NCBI GenBank assembly: GCA_945643635.1
Contig: CALZFC010000279.1
Span: forward strand, 825,001-889,000
Reading direction: 5' to 3'
From: Allodiplogaster sudhausi
Taxonomy: Eukaryota > Nematoda > Chromadorea > Rhabditida > Diplogasteridae
Length of the DNA: 64,000 nt
The notes under the pieces were generated by a model, which saw nothing but the letters and a program-made list of their open reading frames with translations, was not told the DNA's origin and searched no databases. A program made the translations under genes and the position numbers. Within the stretch, counting starts at the first letter, position 1. Each line of letters begins with the position of its first letter. Below are positions 21,611 through 33,334 of this stretch, piece after piece.

Positions 21611-24532
21611 CTGCTGATGTTGTAGACGAAGGGACTGCCAACGCGAGTCAGAGGCGACTGAAAGTCCTCGACTCAGCAGCCAGGATCTTCCGCCAGCCTT
21701 GTCTTTAAGATTCTTATATAAGTCTCAATGTTCAAGAAGCTCAAAATTGAATAGAAGGTCGAGAAAGCAGGTGATTTAGAGAGACGCGACCGCAATGGTC
21801 AGAAAAATTCAACTTGATATCTGCTTAGTTTCGTGTCCTTTTAATAGCGAAGGTGCAATGAATGTCGAATTTCTTATTCGGAAACACTTTACGAGATGGC
21901 TAATGCGATGTTTTAAAGCCAATGATATTTCAAATGTAGAACAATATTGTATTAGCATAAAGCGAAGAGAATAAACACAAGATAATCACGTCACGATCGA
22001 TATTGTGGTGAGTTATCTGGCGGGTTGCATGGGAAGATTGTGGAAGAAGGAGTGGGAATAACCTTGCACAAACTCTTATGAAGTTCTCATTAATTAGTAG
22101 AGGGAGCGGGTGGGCTGAAGCTCTTTCAATGGCGAGGTCGCGCGAGCTGTGTAAGCAATCTCGTTTTACTCCCACTGATTGCTTCAGACGAACACACTGG
22201 CACATTTGCAGAATTGATTGGAATTATTGGGAAGGAAACGAAATAGAATTCATAAAATGATGGTAATTGATGGAATGATGGAAATCATTTCAGATCACGG
22301 CATTTCAAGTAAATATGAATGAAATATTAGAATACGATTTATTAACGGCTCACAGACGGACATTGAGATAGTGTTAATATCGCGGTATTCACACATTCAT
22401 AGTATGGTCTTCGATAGCAACTATGAATTTCGGCCTGGTTGTTTTGATGAACGAGCAAGTGAATTATGCAGCGCAGCACATTGGCCCGCCTTGACCTAGG
22501 GGGTAAAAAGAAAAGGGAGAGAAAGCACATGCTGCCAAATTATCAGCCATTCCTCTTCATCCTGTCGTTTGCTCCGGAACTTGCCTTTTTGGTTTGGAGA
22601 GAGTGAGGAAGCGAGGGAGAGAGAGAGGGAAAGAGAGATAAAGAGAGAGAGGGATAGAGAGAGGCAGAACGAAGAGAGACCCGAGCGGAGGTTAAGTGGT
22701 CGATTGCTGCACGAGTGTTAGACAAAGGGAAAGTATGGACATCGGCAACGGCAGCACAGCGCCAGAGCATACTTGGAATGTCAAAAGGGAAGGTGGATAA
22801 AGCGATGAGGGGGAGATGGTGAGAGAAGGGGGGGGCGGGCTAAGGGCTACTAGCCATTGGCTGCTCAAGGTTCTAAAGAGGCACTTGAGAAGGAAGATCA
22901 GCTGGATCAGTTTGTGCCCGGAGGCGATTGGAGTGAAGACTAGAAAGAGAGGCAGATCAAGGGGGGAGCTTCTTCCGAACGCCTATTTATCGCCTTTGCG
23001 TGTGCTCCTCCGCAGGGGTCCTCATTCTCAAACAAAATGCGGCCGGCGGCAGTGGCGTAACGCTGCGCGGCAAGCCGGTTCCCGCCCTTAATCTGCTTGT
23101 GAACGCCTGGGATCGAAAACGGCAGCTGATCGGAACACATTTGATAAGCAGTGAAGAAAGACAACAATCATTGCAACTTGAGAAAGTAGGGGTGACTGCA
23201 GTCGAAGCAAAGAAAATGGTTGCAAGGCGATTACGATACACAACCAGAAAACGTACACTCTTCGCGGAAGAAGGGTGACGAAGAGTTTGTACATCCATAC
23301 AATCTTCTTTCCTCCGCCCACTCATAAAAGCCTTTCTTCTCTCACTTTACTCTCTCTGCAGATATTTCATTATTCGTCATGACTTCCGCTCTCTGTTAAA
23401 CGTTCTCTCTCATCTTTCATTCTTTTTCTCTCTATTTCTATCTCTCCGTCCATTTTGAGCCCATCCTCTCTCTTTTCTCTCACTCTCAGTTCCCTCCTCT
23501 CTCACGCCCTCCTCATCCCCGATTCTCTTCTTTGCTCTTCCCGTCTCCTCCTTTTCCCTTGCGTGTTCACCTGCTGCAAGTGTTGTCAACCGGCGTTTCC
23601 TTCATTCTACGGCAGTCGAAAAGGAACTCGACTATGATGGCGGTTTAAACAGGCCTAAGGGTGGAGCCTAAGGGCACAGGAGAAAAGGTGGGAGAAGAAT
23701 TAGGAAAAGAAGAGAGAAAGGGTCTGCAGAGATAAGAAGGGAGATAGAGAGGACAGAGAAGAAAATAGGACGTAAAGGTGTTACTGAGAGCAGGAAGCAT
23801 GGGCCCTTGCGTGAAATAGCATGGCTATTTGGGAGATAAAAAGTAAGAGACAGAGAGAAAGAAAGAAAAAGATTGTACATCACAATCAGAGAAAGGGAAA
23901 AAAGTTGAAGAAATGGCGAAAGCAGAGGAGAGAACTGTCGCGTGTGAGAGGAAGAGAAAGGAAGAGAAAGAGTGAGAGGGAGAAAGAGACAGGGAGAGAG
24001 TGAGAGGGAGACAGAAAGGGAAAGTGAAAGTGCAACTCCTCAACACTCTCAATGAGCACTTCGGCTAAACTGAATGAGCCAGCATAAACGATTGCGTGTG
24101 TAGAGAAACCGTGACTGGTATGAAGTGCAGGCGGATCTGCAGGATAAGCATCTTCACTCACTTACAAACATTTTATTTACAAATGCAGCAGCAACAGAGG
24201 TAAAATTAGAAGAAAATTGAGGTAATAGGGAAACGAAAATGAGCTTTTTGCAAGCTGCAACCCTCAAGTTACCCAAGATTAACCAAGTTCTAAAACTAGT
24301 AAATGCTATTGGTAAGACAATCATGCTATGAACCCTTCTTCCAGTGACATGGTGATAGAGAATACGAGGATGTATTCAGAAATATCCCACTCGAACTGAT
24401 GATTTGAATACGCGAAATCAATAACGAAACTGAAATAGTAAAAAAATAGATGTGAGTTGTGATCACTGAGCGTGATCCACGTCGTCCGTAATAAAATGCA
24501 CATTAAGATGTTCCTCTGCGCACCCTTTACTT
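21611..24532. other. Region with no resolved gene; GA/CT-rich tracts
   Basis: A coding-like block at about 23000-23130 is open on both strands: + reads VLILKQNAAGGSGVTLRGKP and - reads PFSIPGVHKQIKGGNRLAAQ. On -, 22500-22420 could be a terminal exon (a CCCCCTAG acceptor, then VKAGQCAALHNSLARSS and a stop). I cannot choose a strand. GA or CT-rich low-complexity tracts fill 22605-22680, 23400-23560 and 23680-24040. A small gene, or part of one, around 22.4-23.2 kb is possible. Confidence 0.35.
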
Positions 24533-26583
24533 CTAGTACAAATGGTCTGGCTCAAGGTTGATTAAGTCAGCAACGTGCTTTCGCATTCTCAGCCATCGTT
24601 CCGTTGTTGTCTCGCTTTCCATTGCCAGCCACGCTCGAAGAATATCCAGCGGCGTCTGTTGAAGAAAGTGCCGTGTGCTTGTACATACTATTTGCATATG
24701 CGGTAAGATTTAAATAAAGAAACATTTGAGGAGTTGTAAGATGCTGATGAAAGTTCAGCTTGAAATCCTGTACCTTGACATCAGCGCAAGAGAATGCGGC
24801 ACGAGAGAGAGTGGACGTGATGGGGTAGACCTCGATGTGTTCGTGGAAGATCGGGCGCGGGGGCTCGCGCAGGTCGATATCGCGCGAGAGGGCAGCGAAG
24901 CCAGTTATCAGAGTATCCTCCGGCTGCATGTTTGGATATATTATTAAATATATGTATATTTATATATGTATATTCAGTACTATCATACAAGGTGTTACAT
25001 TATGAGTACACTTGCAATGCATTAGCCCTTGCCGTTGGATTTCAAGTCATCATGAGAATTATTAATACAAAAATTTATCTTAGGAAAAAGTTAAAACCAG
25101 TTGCATTGGTAAATCCGCGGTGCCGTTGCTGAGAATGCGCCATGCAGCTGAGGGTGTCATGATGTAGAAAGTGCCAGAGAGGTAAGGAGGGTACACTGGA
25201 GAAGCGACGTCGGAGTACGGGACGTACCTGCATTTTAGTACTACGACTTGGATTCTCTGTAAAGAGACGTTATGTGTCCATTATTTGTTTGTATATTAGC
25301 AATAGGTTATCTTGTTCTCTGGAGCGAAAGTGGTGTGATTGTTAGCCAGTGCAAGTGACTCGCGCACCACTTGCTGTCCACTTCTCGCAAGACTGGGCTG
25401 TGGGGCCGAAGGAGCCCGTAGATGGCCGCGTCTCTCATGTCCAGCCAAGTCTTCTCTGCCTCCAGCATCCGATCAATGTGCTCCACTGCGTCCTAGAAAA
25501 AGGACATATTATTTTATTTATTGTTTATTTATAATAATACCCTAGAAGATTATATATCACATTATTAATTCGTAAATAGAATGGCAAAAATAAAACAATT
25601 ACTTGCACGCATTTCCCTTCACAAATGTATATATATGTATGTATGTTAATGATTAAACGAACATCATCAGCTTTGACGATCATCTTTGCCTGACAGAGAT
25701 GCGTTCCGACATGCATTAGAGCAATCGTCTGTGGTGGCATATAAGATTAACAATTGTACTAAAAGTAACTTGATATATGTACATAGAATATGTCAGAATA
25801 AGAGCACTTCTAAACTTTAATTTGCTACATACATACATACACACATATACAAACGGGTTGTTCTTCTAACCTTATGAATGAGATTCTCGTACAGCTCGGT
25901 CGCGTCGAGGAGCAGGAGATCACCGTGAGCATCGGCTTCGCTCTCTAAGCTTCTCTTGTGCTTCTTCGACTTCCCGATCACAAAGAAGAGCTTCGCTTGG
26001 CCATGCTGCAATATAAAAACCCTGTTACTTTGGCAGAATAAATCATAAAAATTCAAATGTAGAAATTCATACATATGAACATAGATACATATTATGTACA
26101 TACATATGCAGATTTCATCTAGCGATTGAAAAGAGATAAGAAACTGAGCTGACCCGAATTGCTTCCGACTCGGCCGGTGAGGCCCATGTCGCGCGAATAA
26201 CAGTGCGCTGCTGAAAATGGACTTGCTTCTGAAATATACCCGTCAAAATGAAAAATTAGTATGAAAACGCTTTAAAAAAGGTAAATACATCAGAGTGGTT
26301 GGCGTTGGAAATAACGGCGACTATCGCCTGCGCCGCGCAGCCGGGCTGGATGGCGGTAGGAAGGCGTTCGAACTTGAATGCCATCTCCTCGTTGCGGAAC
26401 GGAAGTCGCACGCCTCGCGCTGACGCGGCCCATGCGGACGGACTCACCGCGGCGGAGCGCTGAGAAAGACAGAATAAAAGTGCTTCTCGCGTTATCTCCG
26501 CGCAAATCACTGGCATTATGCTCGCTGTCTAATTCTATAATTTAGAAAAAGTGAAAGTATGAAATAACTTAGATTAGTTTATA

Positions 26584-26625
<42 letters not shown>

Positions 26626-27509
26626 AAAATACATATGTATATATGCACATACGTGAAACATGGTTATAATAATTTAAATCTCGAAAGTGTTTCTCCGATA
26701 CATGCATGTGAATTGAGGGCATCTATGTATGTAAGTGCGTGCTGGTTATGGAAGACACAAAACACCTTGGAAATGACGTGCAACGGCTTCTCTCTCTCAA
26801 TATCCGTGATCGTTGAATGCCGCTTCCTCAGGTAGGCCTGTATTTGTTAAAACAACTGAATTAACAAATCTGTATGTAGTTACATATCACATCATGATCA
26901 CTTCCATATTAGTAAAATTAGCTGATATTAGTATAATGATCTAACACATGTTGTACACGTCATTATTCCTTCTAGTTTGCATTTTATTCTCTTCTTTTAA
27001 AATGCACTTCCATGCTCTGTTCCCCTTCACATATTTAGTATGAACATAAATATGTAATTACATATTTCACTATTTTCTGATGAATATTATTCTTTTTTAC
27101 ACAAATGTATCTATGTATCTTATGCACCATGGCAAACAAACTTATTTATTCAAAGCCTTAAAATAAGACTAGGAAGGAAAAAAGAACCTGAAGCCTTTCC
27201 ATATAAGGCACGAAGCCAGCGGTCGGAGAAAGCGATGATGCAATAAAATAGCAAGCCAGGACAAAGAAGATGAGCAGAACGAGACGGGCTGGCGGTCTTT
27301 TCTTCTTCGTTTGTATCACATCCCAAATTTCAAGTATCATCCTGAATCGAGTTTAGATACATATATATATGCACGTACATACGTATAGGAAATTAATTCC
27401 AGTGTCATGGCATATCTTCAATTGAAATAAAAGTATACCTTCTTTGCTTACGCAGTAACAGTCGCATCTGTCGGTAAATTTCACGGAACATCGAAATGGA
27501 AGACGACAT
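24533..27509 (-). CDS. GT31 glycosyltransferase A (beta-1,3-galactosyltransferase-like)
   Basis: Type II Golgi membrane enzyme expected to transfer a sugar in beta-1,3 linkage from a UDP donor. Exon 1 (27509-27439, MSSSISMFREIYRQMRLLL) joins in phase to 27341-27188, which holds the signal anchor (LVLLIFFVLACYFIASS). Then follow 26837-26766 (AYLRKRHSTITDIEREKPLH), about 26460-26290 (LPFRNEEMAFKFERLPTAIQ), about 26215-26160 (TVIRATWASPAESEAI), 26010-25870 (AKLFFVIGKSKKH...YENLIHK), 25735-25660 (ending KADD), about 25495-25340 (beginning DAVEHIDRML), 25225-25115 (SPVYPPYLSGTFYIM), 24925-24780 (PEDTLITGFAALSRDI) and 24660 to the TAG at 24535-24533. The metal-binding DDD motif is completed across an intron (KADD|D). 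R-x-TWA, E...GDLL and YPPY-x-SG are family motifs. Substrates cannot be told from sequence. Confidence 0.8.
26577..26626. repeat. (AT)n microsatellite
   Basis: Two AT runs separated by ACATAT, inside an intron of GT31 gene A. Confidence 0.95.
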
Positions 27510-28598
27510 CGGCTGCTTCTCTCTCAGTAGCGATGCCTACAAAGGTGACAATTTAATCGCTGGCCAATTTAGGTTTACTACGCGAATGCCGCCGCAATAA
27601 GTGGTGTAGTCCGAAAGGTTGAGCTCCTGCTAATGGGATTAAGCTGGTGGATTTTTGCTCTATTGACGTTTCGGACAAGATATACAGAGAGGGAGAGCGC
27701 ATGAGGGAGAGAGCTAGAGAAAAAGAATTACATTTAGAAACGATGTGCCAAGGATCTTCCTGAGAGTGAAAGAGCCAGGCATTAATCGTGGGCTGCGATC
27801 TCTTTTCGCTGCATGACCCTCTCACCAGGAAGATGGCATTGGCCGATGGCATCTGTACTTTGGGTTTCAATACAAGGTTCAAATGTCTCAAGGCATCACG
27901 TTTCTTCCATGTTCTCTGAAATAAAATCAATTACAATTTTCTAGACTAAATAGTATCATATTTATTCACCCTTATCGCGCATTTGAAGTTGCTGGTCAAT
28001 ATGTTCGTCATGATTAATTAGTACCGGTTTCATTGCCTCGAACGATCGTCCACTCTTAGCCTTTCAATATCTGTACATAATTTTGCTAGGCAGCTTTAAT
28101 TCATGGATGAAAAGTCAAAGCGAAAGTAAATAGGAATTAATCTTCTTTATCAAGCATCAATTCATGAAATACCAGTTATCAGAAATAGCCGACATCCCTG
28201 GCATGTAATCTCGCTGAAGGCAAGACTATAAAGAAGTTATAATGTCTAAATAAAAGTAGCTAGCTGTAAACTGTGAGCAAATTTGACAACAGAAATAAAT
28301 ATAGAAAAATGGAAAATACTCAACATAAACACAAGGTAACATTTTATGAAAGATGAATATGTATGTTATGAGGAAAAAATTAACATAGAAAGACAATTCA
28401 GCCGTAGCACCAAAGGATTCGACGTCTTACCCGTTCGACGGCATTTCTCAACGTGACACAAACACAGAAGAATGCATGTTCTTGAGCAAAGATCACTAAC
28501 TTCAAATATGCAAAAAAAAACAAAGAAAATAAAAGTTATCAAGCTACGAAAGTACGACTCTCAGTCCGTCTATTCATGTGCAAATGCTAATGTGATTG

Positions 28599-31444
28599 CT
28601 AGTAATTGATATCGGTAACGGAAGGCGGTGTGTTCGGCGTCCGTTTACTGACTCCGCTTTGCATGGCCAGCCAAGTCACGAGGATCTCCTGAGGCGTCTT
28701 AAGAACACAAATACATCAAGAAATATTGAGCTACTCCTTTTTATTTCGAATCATATTGATCTTCTTAAAGTTAGTTTATAATAGAATAAATCAATTTGAA
28801 TTTCGCGCCTTGACGTCCGAACACGCAATGGCGCGGCGCGCGGCTGCCCGTTTGAGCAGAGGCACTTTGATGTGCTGCAAGATGGCGGCGCGCGGGGGCT
28901 CGCGCAACCGAATGTCGCGCGAGAGGGACGCGAAGCCTGTCACCAGCGCATCCTCCGGCTGGAAGGGCATTCAGTTTTTTTTTCAAATTCCAGCCAAAGA
29001 TTTTGAAAAAAATATTTAGAACAGAGAAAATGAAGACAATATGCAATGCGGAAATTGCTGTTTTAGGAGAAAAGAAAGGAGGAATAGTATTAAAATGCAT
29101 GCTAAAATAGACGGAATGTCCCATTTCGCTGACAAGTCTCATGGGAAGTCCCGCGGTTCCGTTGTTGACAATGCGAGCGGCCGCCGTGCCAGTGAGAATG
29201 TAGAATGTGCCCGCGACATAAGGCGGGTACACGGGCGAAGGGACGTCGTCGTGCGAGACGTACCTCAATTTATTCTTGCCGTCCTATTCGCATCTTCATA
29301 TTGTCTCTATATTTTATTTGCGCCCATATGTACCGTATTTTCTCTATTAGTGCCCCTCCCTCTATTAGAACCCCCCCCCCTCTAATAGTACCCCCTCTCC
29401 CTTGGAAGGGATATTGAAAAATAGTACCCCTCTCCCGCAAGGGCATTGAAAATTAGTGCCCCCGGGGGCACTAATAGAGAAAATACGTATATTTAATGTA
29501 TGAAAACAAGAATAAATTTAAAAGCTTACACAAAAGTGTTGAAAATTTGTTGATATAGTATGAATTAATCATCTTCAGCAACTCTTTGTAATTGTCCAAC
29601 CATCTGCTGTTTTTCTCTCGGAAGATCGGACTGTTGATGGTGAACGTGCCGTAGATGGTCGGATCCTCCGTCTTCAGCCATGTCCCTTCCCCGCTGAGAA
29701 GTCGGTCAATGTGCACAGCAGCATCCTAAAGAACAACTACAATTGACTTTTTCAGTTCTTTACTCATATAAAAATAAGTGTATATCTTTAAAAATTAAGG
29801 TTAAAATATGGAATAAACAATTGTGACAACGAACATCGTCAGCCTTGACTATAATCTCGGCTGGGCAGAGACGGGTGCTGACGTAGAGGGCAGCGATCGT
29901 CTGAATCGGTGCTGTTATTCTATGCTTTTTTACTCACTTACTTCATATTTTAAGAGAGGGGATCACCGAAATGTTATGTGCGAAAAAATTTGTCGCGGCT
30001 CTTCACACTCTGATTCGCGCGAGCTATTTTTTTTCTTTGGTACGACCTGCGAAATTCAGCTTGTGAGAAGAACCCTAAGAAATGAATTGACCTTATGGAT
30101 GAGATTCTCATAGAGGTCCTGCTCGCTGATGAGCACGAGGTCGCCATAGGAATCAGCCTCTCCGAGAAGCTTCTTCTGGTGCTCCTTCGAATGGCCAATC
30201 ACGAAGAAAACCTTGGCGTGGCCACGCTGCAACTTTGCTAACTATTTATCGTTTATTTGCAATTACTTACTTCTTCACAAATGTCTATCCTTCTTTACAT
30301 TTACTTAAAAAAATTTAAATCCTCATAATTCAAGGAATGTTTATTCTTCTCTGTTTGAGGTGTTCCTAATTGAGTCACCCACCCGAATAGCTTCAGACTG
30401 GTCGGGCGACGCCCATGTCGTGCGGATCGTTGCGCGGTGCTGCAAAGTGACTCCAGTTCACAACGTCTCAATCAGTTCTTGCTTTGTATGCCCATTGTCA
30501 GACTTTAGTTAAATCTTCCTGACATTGTTTAAAACAAATAGGTTCATTGGTCGATCTTAATTGACTATGTGACGAAACCTTTTAATGGTGAGGAGAAACA
30601 TACTGAAACGTATAAATAAGAGAAGGAAAATGGGTCGAGAAATAGCCTCAAAGTGTTCGGCGCCAGAGATTACGGCGACGATGGCGTACGAAGAGCAGCC
30701 GCTGTGGACATCCATCGGCAGGCGGATGAAATTGAAGGCCATCTGCTCGTTTCGGAAGGGAACTTTCAATCCCCGAGCTGCCACGCGCCACGCGGTAGAC
30801 GCGGCTCGCACGGAGCGCTGCAAAAGATTTTTACGTAAGCTATTTAAATGCGCTTTTCTATATATTTAAGTATGCACATACACGTGTTGATGAATTTTTG
30901 TATATTTCGCTAAGTATTGACATACTATGCGTCTACCATAGCAAACGGGTGATTAAAAATCTTCGGTTACGAAGTTCTAATATGTGCCTTTGAAATGGCA
31001 TGTAGAGGTGCTCGTTCTTCTTCAGTGATGGTCGAGTATCGCGTGCGGAGATACGTCTGCAACAATTCTCGAATTCATAATTGTTTCAGTTGATGTTGAG
31101 CTGTCTTATGAAGCAAGGCCATGTATGCCATACATTTATATTATGACTATAACCTGTAGCTGTTCGCTGTATGGCTCGACTTCTCGCTCTTTCATCCAGA
31201 GAGGGGCGATGAATAAGCGGCAGGCTAGGGCAAGCAGAAGGATCGGGGCCACTCTAAGCATGCCACTTGTTTTTAAACGAAAAATAAATAAACAAATAAT
31301 CTTTTTAAAAAAAAAACTGCGAATATAACGAAGCTCTGCAACAGAAAAAAAAATGAGGTAGTCTGCTAACTTTTTGTGGAGTAGCGGCGTGGCAAACGTG
31401 GCAATGAAAGAGAAGCTGCCGCCTTCGCCTTCTTCTTTCGTCAT
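28599..31444 (-). CDS. GT31 glycosyltransferase B (paralogue of A)
   Basis: It shares motifs and exon order with gene A. The signal-anchor exon ends near 31154 (MLRVAPILLLALACRLFIAP, ATG 31261). An upstream exon with ATG 31444 (MTKEEGEGGSFSF) joins it in phase, so I prefer 31444, but its acceptor is weak. Then follow about 31060-31022 (TYLRTRYSTITEEE), 30820-30655 (VPFRNEQMAFNFIRLPMDVH), 30440-30383 (ATIRTTWASPDQSEAI), 30230-30090 (AKVFFVIGHSKEH...YENLIHK), 29905-29850 (ending KADD), 29725-29590 (beginning DAAVHIDRLL), 29265-29105 (SPVYPPYVAGTFYIL), 28965-28815 (PEDALVTGFASLSRDIRLRE) and 28705 to the TAG at 28601-28599 (TPQEILVTWLAMQS). All catalytic landmarks, including the split DDD, are retained. 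A small TIR element sits in the intron at 29334-29487. Tandem duplication with gene A is the simplest origin. Confidence 0.8.
29334..29487. mobile_element. Candidate MITE with 23-bp perfect terminal inverted repeats
   Basis: 29334-29356 (beginning CGTATTTTCTCTATTAG) is the exact reverse complement of 29465-29487. The interior is C-rich and holds imperfect copies of the TIR end (TCTATTAGAACCCC, TCTAATAGTACCCC, ATAGTACCCC, ATTAGTGCCCC). TA dinucleotides lie beside both ends (with one extra C on the left), compatible with a TA target site. The element is about 154 bp, has no ORF and is intronic. A non-autonomous DNA transposon is inferred; the superfamily is not identified. Confidence 0.65.
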
Positions 31445-33334
31445 GGCGTCCGCGACCTTTGCTTTGGTTGGCGCGAGGCAGAATGAGCGGGCGGCTGCCA
31501 GAGATGAGGCCGGCCTGAGGTGGCCGATGGATCTAGTCAGCCATCTCTGCAAAAGGACAGCTCTGTCTGGCAGAAGAAGGGGAGAAAGGTCACTGACATG
31601 CCTGCCGCGTCGAAAGTTCAACATTACACGCAGGCATCCGACAGAGAAAGAAAGAAGGGGAAAGAGAGGAATGACTGTGAGAGAGAATTGGAATGAGAGA
31701 GAGAGGGGGAAGGGAGAGGGAGGGGAGAAGCTTCAGGCATACGTACAACCGGATTTTTTCTTCATATGTTGCCACATCCAGCGGACTCGTTCGTTTTGGA
31801 AATTTGCGAGATAATTGAGCAAAATATAGCGAGAAAAGAGCGTTTGAGTGTAAGAAGCAGACAGTGAGAGAAGCATGCACTTTTGAGCGAGAAGAGGCTC
31901 GACAAGAAAGATGAAGAGCGCGAGATTATGATCAGACAGACTTGCTTCATTCCTGAGTCTTGCCATTTGCGGGCCAGCGGAGCTGCCAATCGAACGCGGA
32001 TGCCAAGAAAAAGCGGTTTGAAAACATCCACGAGCGGATTAAGAACACCTCTTAATTTCTCACCAGCCCGAATCTAGATTAAAGAATGTTTTGAAAAAAT
32101 ATATCCATAGTCAGGAAACTTCCAAGTTCAACTGCTCGCAAATGAAATAATCGATTTTTTTATTGTGATTTTTGAATTAGGTAAGATGGTTGTCAATAGG
32201 AAAAATTCTAAACATTTCAGCCATTTAATTAATTGACTTTTTTTTGAAAATTAGTTTCGCATGACTGGATCCTTTCACATTGCACACAATTCAGGCTGCC
32301 ATTTGGCAAATGCGGCGGGAAGGTCAGAAGAAATCGAATTATGGCACTTAATTGCAATGGAGGAAGTATTAATCAAATTACACATTTGCACCTTCTGAAT
32401 GACCTCTATGTACTCATATTACAAAAATGTACAAAAAATACAAATATATGTATCTTAAAAATGGCGTTGATTGTCTGATCAATGCACGTTGTGCGTGCAT
32501 CTAGAAATTGTCTTGAAACGCCGAGGAATGAAATTAGGGCCATGGATATAAGAGAACTGAACTTATGCTCTCTGGAAGAGGGAAAGCGACATCAAAGATC
32601 CGACCTAATTGAAGACAAGATTCTTTTATTTGAATCATCCAAGTAGCCTTTATTTATCAGCAATTGGATAAAGATTACGATATCAATAGACTGCAGGCCG
32701 AAAGTTGGCCTCTAGTCTATTGAGGTATAATTTTGTCCTCCTTCCCTTTCCGTACAGTATGCCTTGACTCTCGAAAGCTCTCCGCCCTCTCATCATCACA
32801 CCGTGTGTTTGTCTGCTGTTAAATAGGTAGAATATTGCACAAAACAACTTCTTTCACCATCAGCAGACAGCCAGAGGTGAAGACTGGAAGAAGAAAAAAT
32901 CAGGAAGTTGTCGTCCTTGTTTGGTTCGTCCTATGGAGGGCGTTTGTTACCAAATGCATAGATCGTATGTTACACCAGGCAGTAGCCTTCATAGTCAGGC
33001 CGCATGCTGCTCTGTTTCTCTGTAGTGTTCGCTTTCGTTATCTCTATGAACTTTTTTCCATCTCTTCTCTTCTTCTCTTTTCCCTTTTCTCTCTCTTCGT
33101 TTCGCTTTCTCTCCCTCCCTCTCCCAACTTCGGCTCGTTAGCCTTCCGGCTGCTTCTCTGGTAGACGCGTGTTCCACTGTACTCCCAGTCAAAGATGGCG
33201 CAGCGCGATATGCGCGCGCTTTTTCCGCTTCAAGTTGCCAGCGCGTCCGTTTTCGACAAGCCTTTGCTGGAAGAACGGAAAGCATGCGGCAGCGGCGACG
33301 CTAGCCGGAGGACATTGTTTGCTTCTCGTCTACA
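31445..33334. other. Spacer between divergent GT31 genes B and C
   Basis: A - strand coding-like block at 32070-31910 (RGVLNPLVDVFKPLFLGIRV) and continued openness upstream of 31444 on - suggest either 5' exons of gene B or a separate small gene; I cannot join them. The rest is AT-rich, with a CT-rich tract at 33060-33125 just upstream of gene C. Promoters for B and C should lie here. Confidence 0.35.
32684..32721. other. Short inverted repeat
   Basis: AATAGACTGCAGGCC at 32685-32699 is complementary to 32707-32721 (GGCCTCTAGTCTATT) at 13 of 15 positions, with a 7-nt loop. It is too short for a typical microRNA precursor. No function is assigned. Confidence 0.55.

Noticed and set aside
32684..32721. 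Inverted repeat as a microRNA precursor
   Set aside because: The stem is only 15 bp with two mismatches and the total length is 38 nt, too short for a typical precursor.
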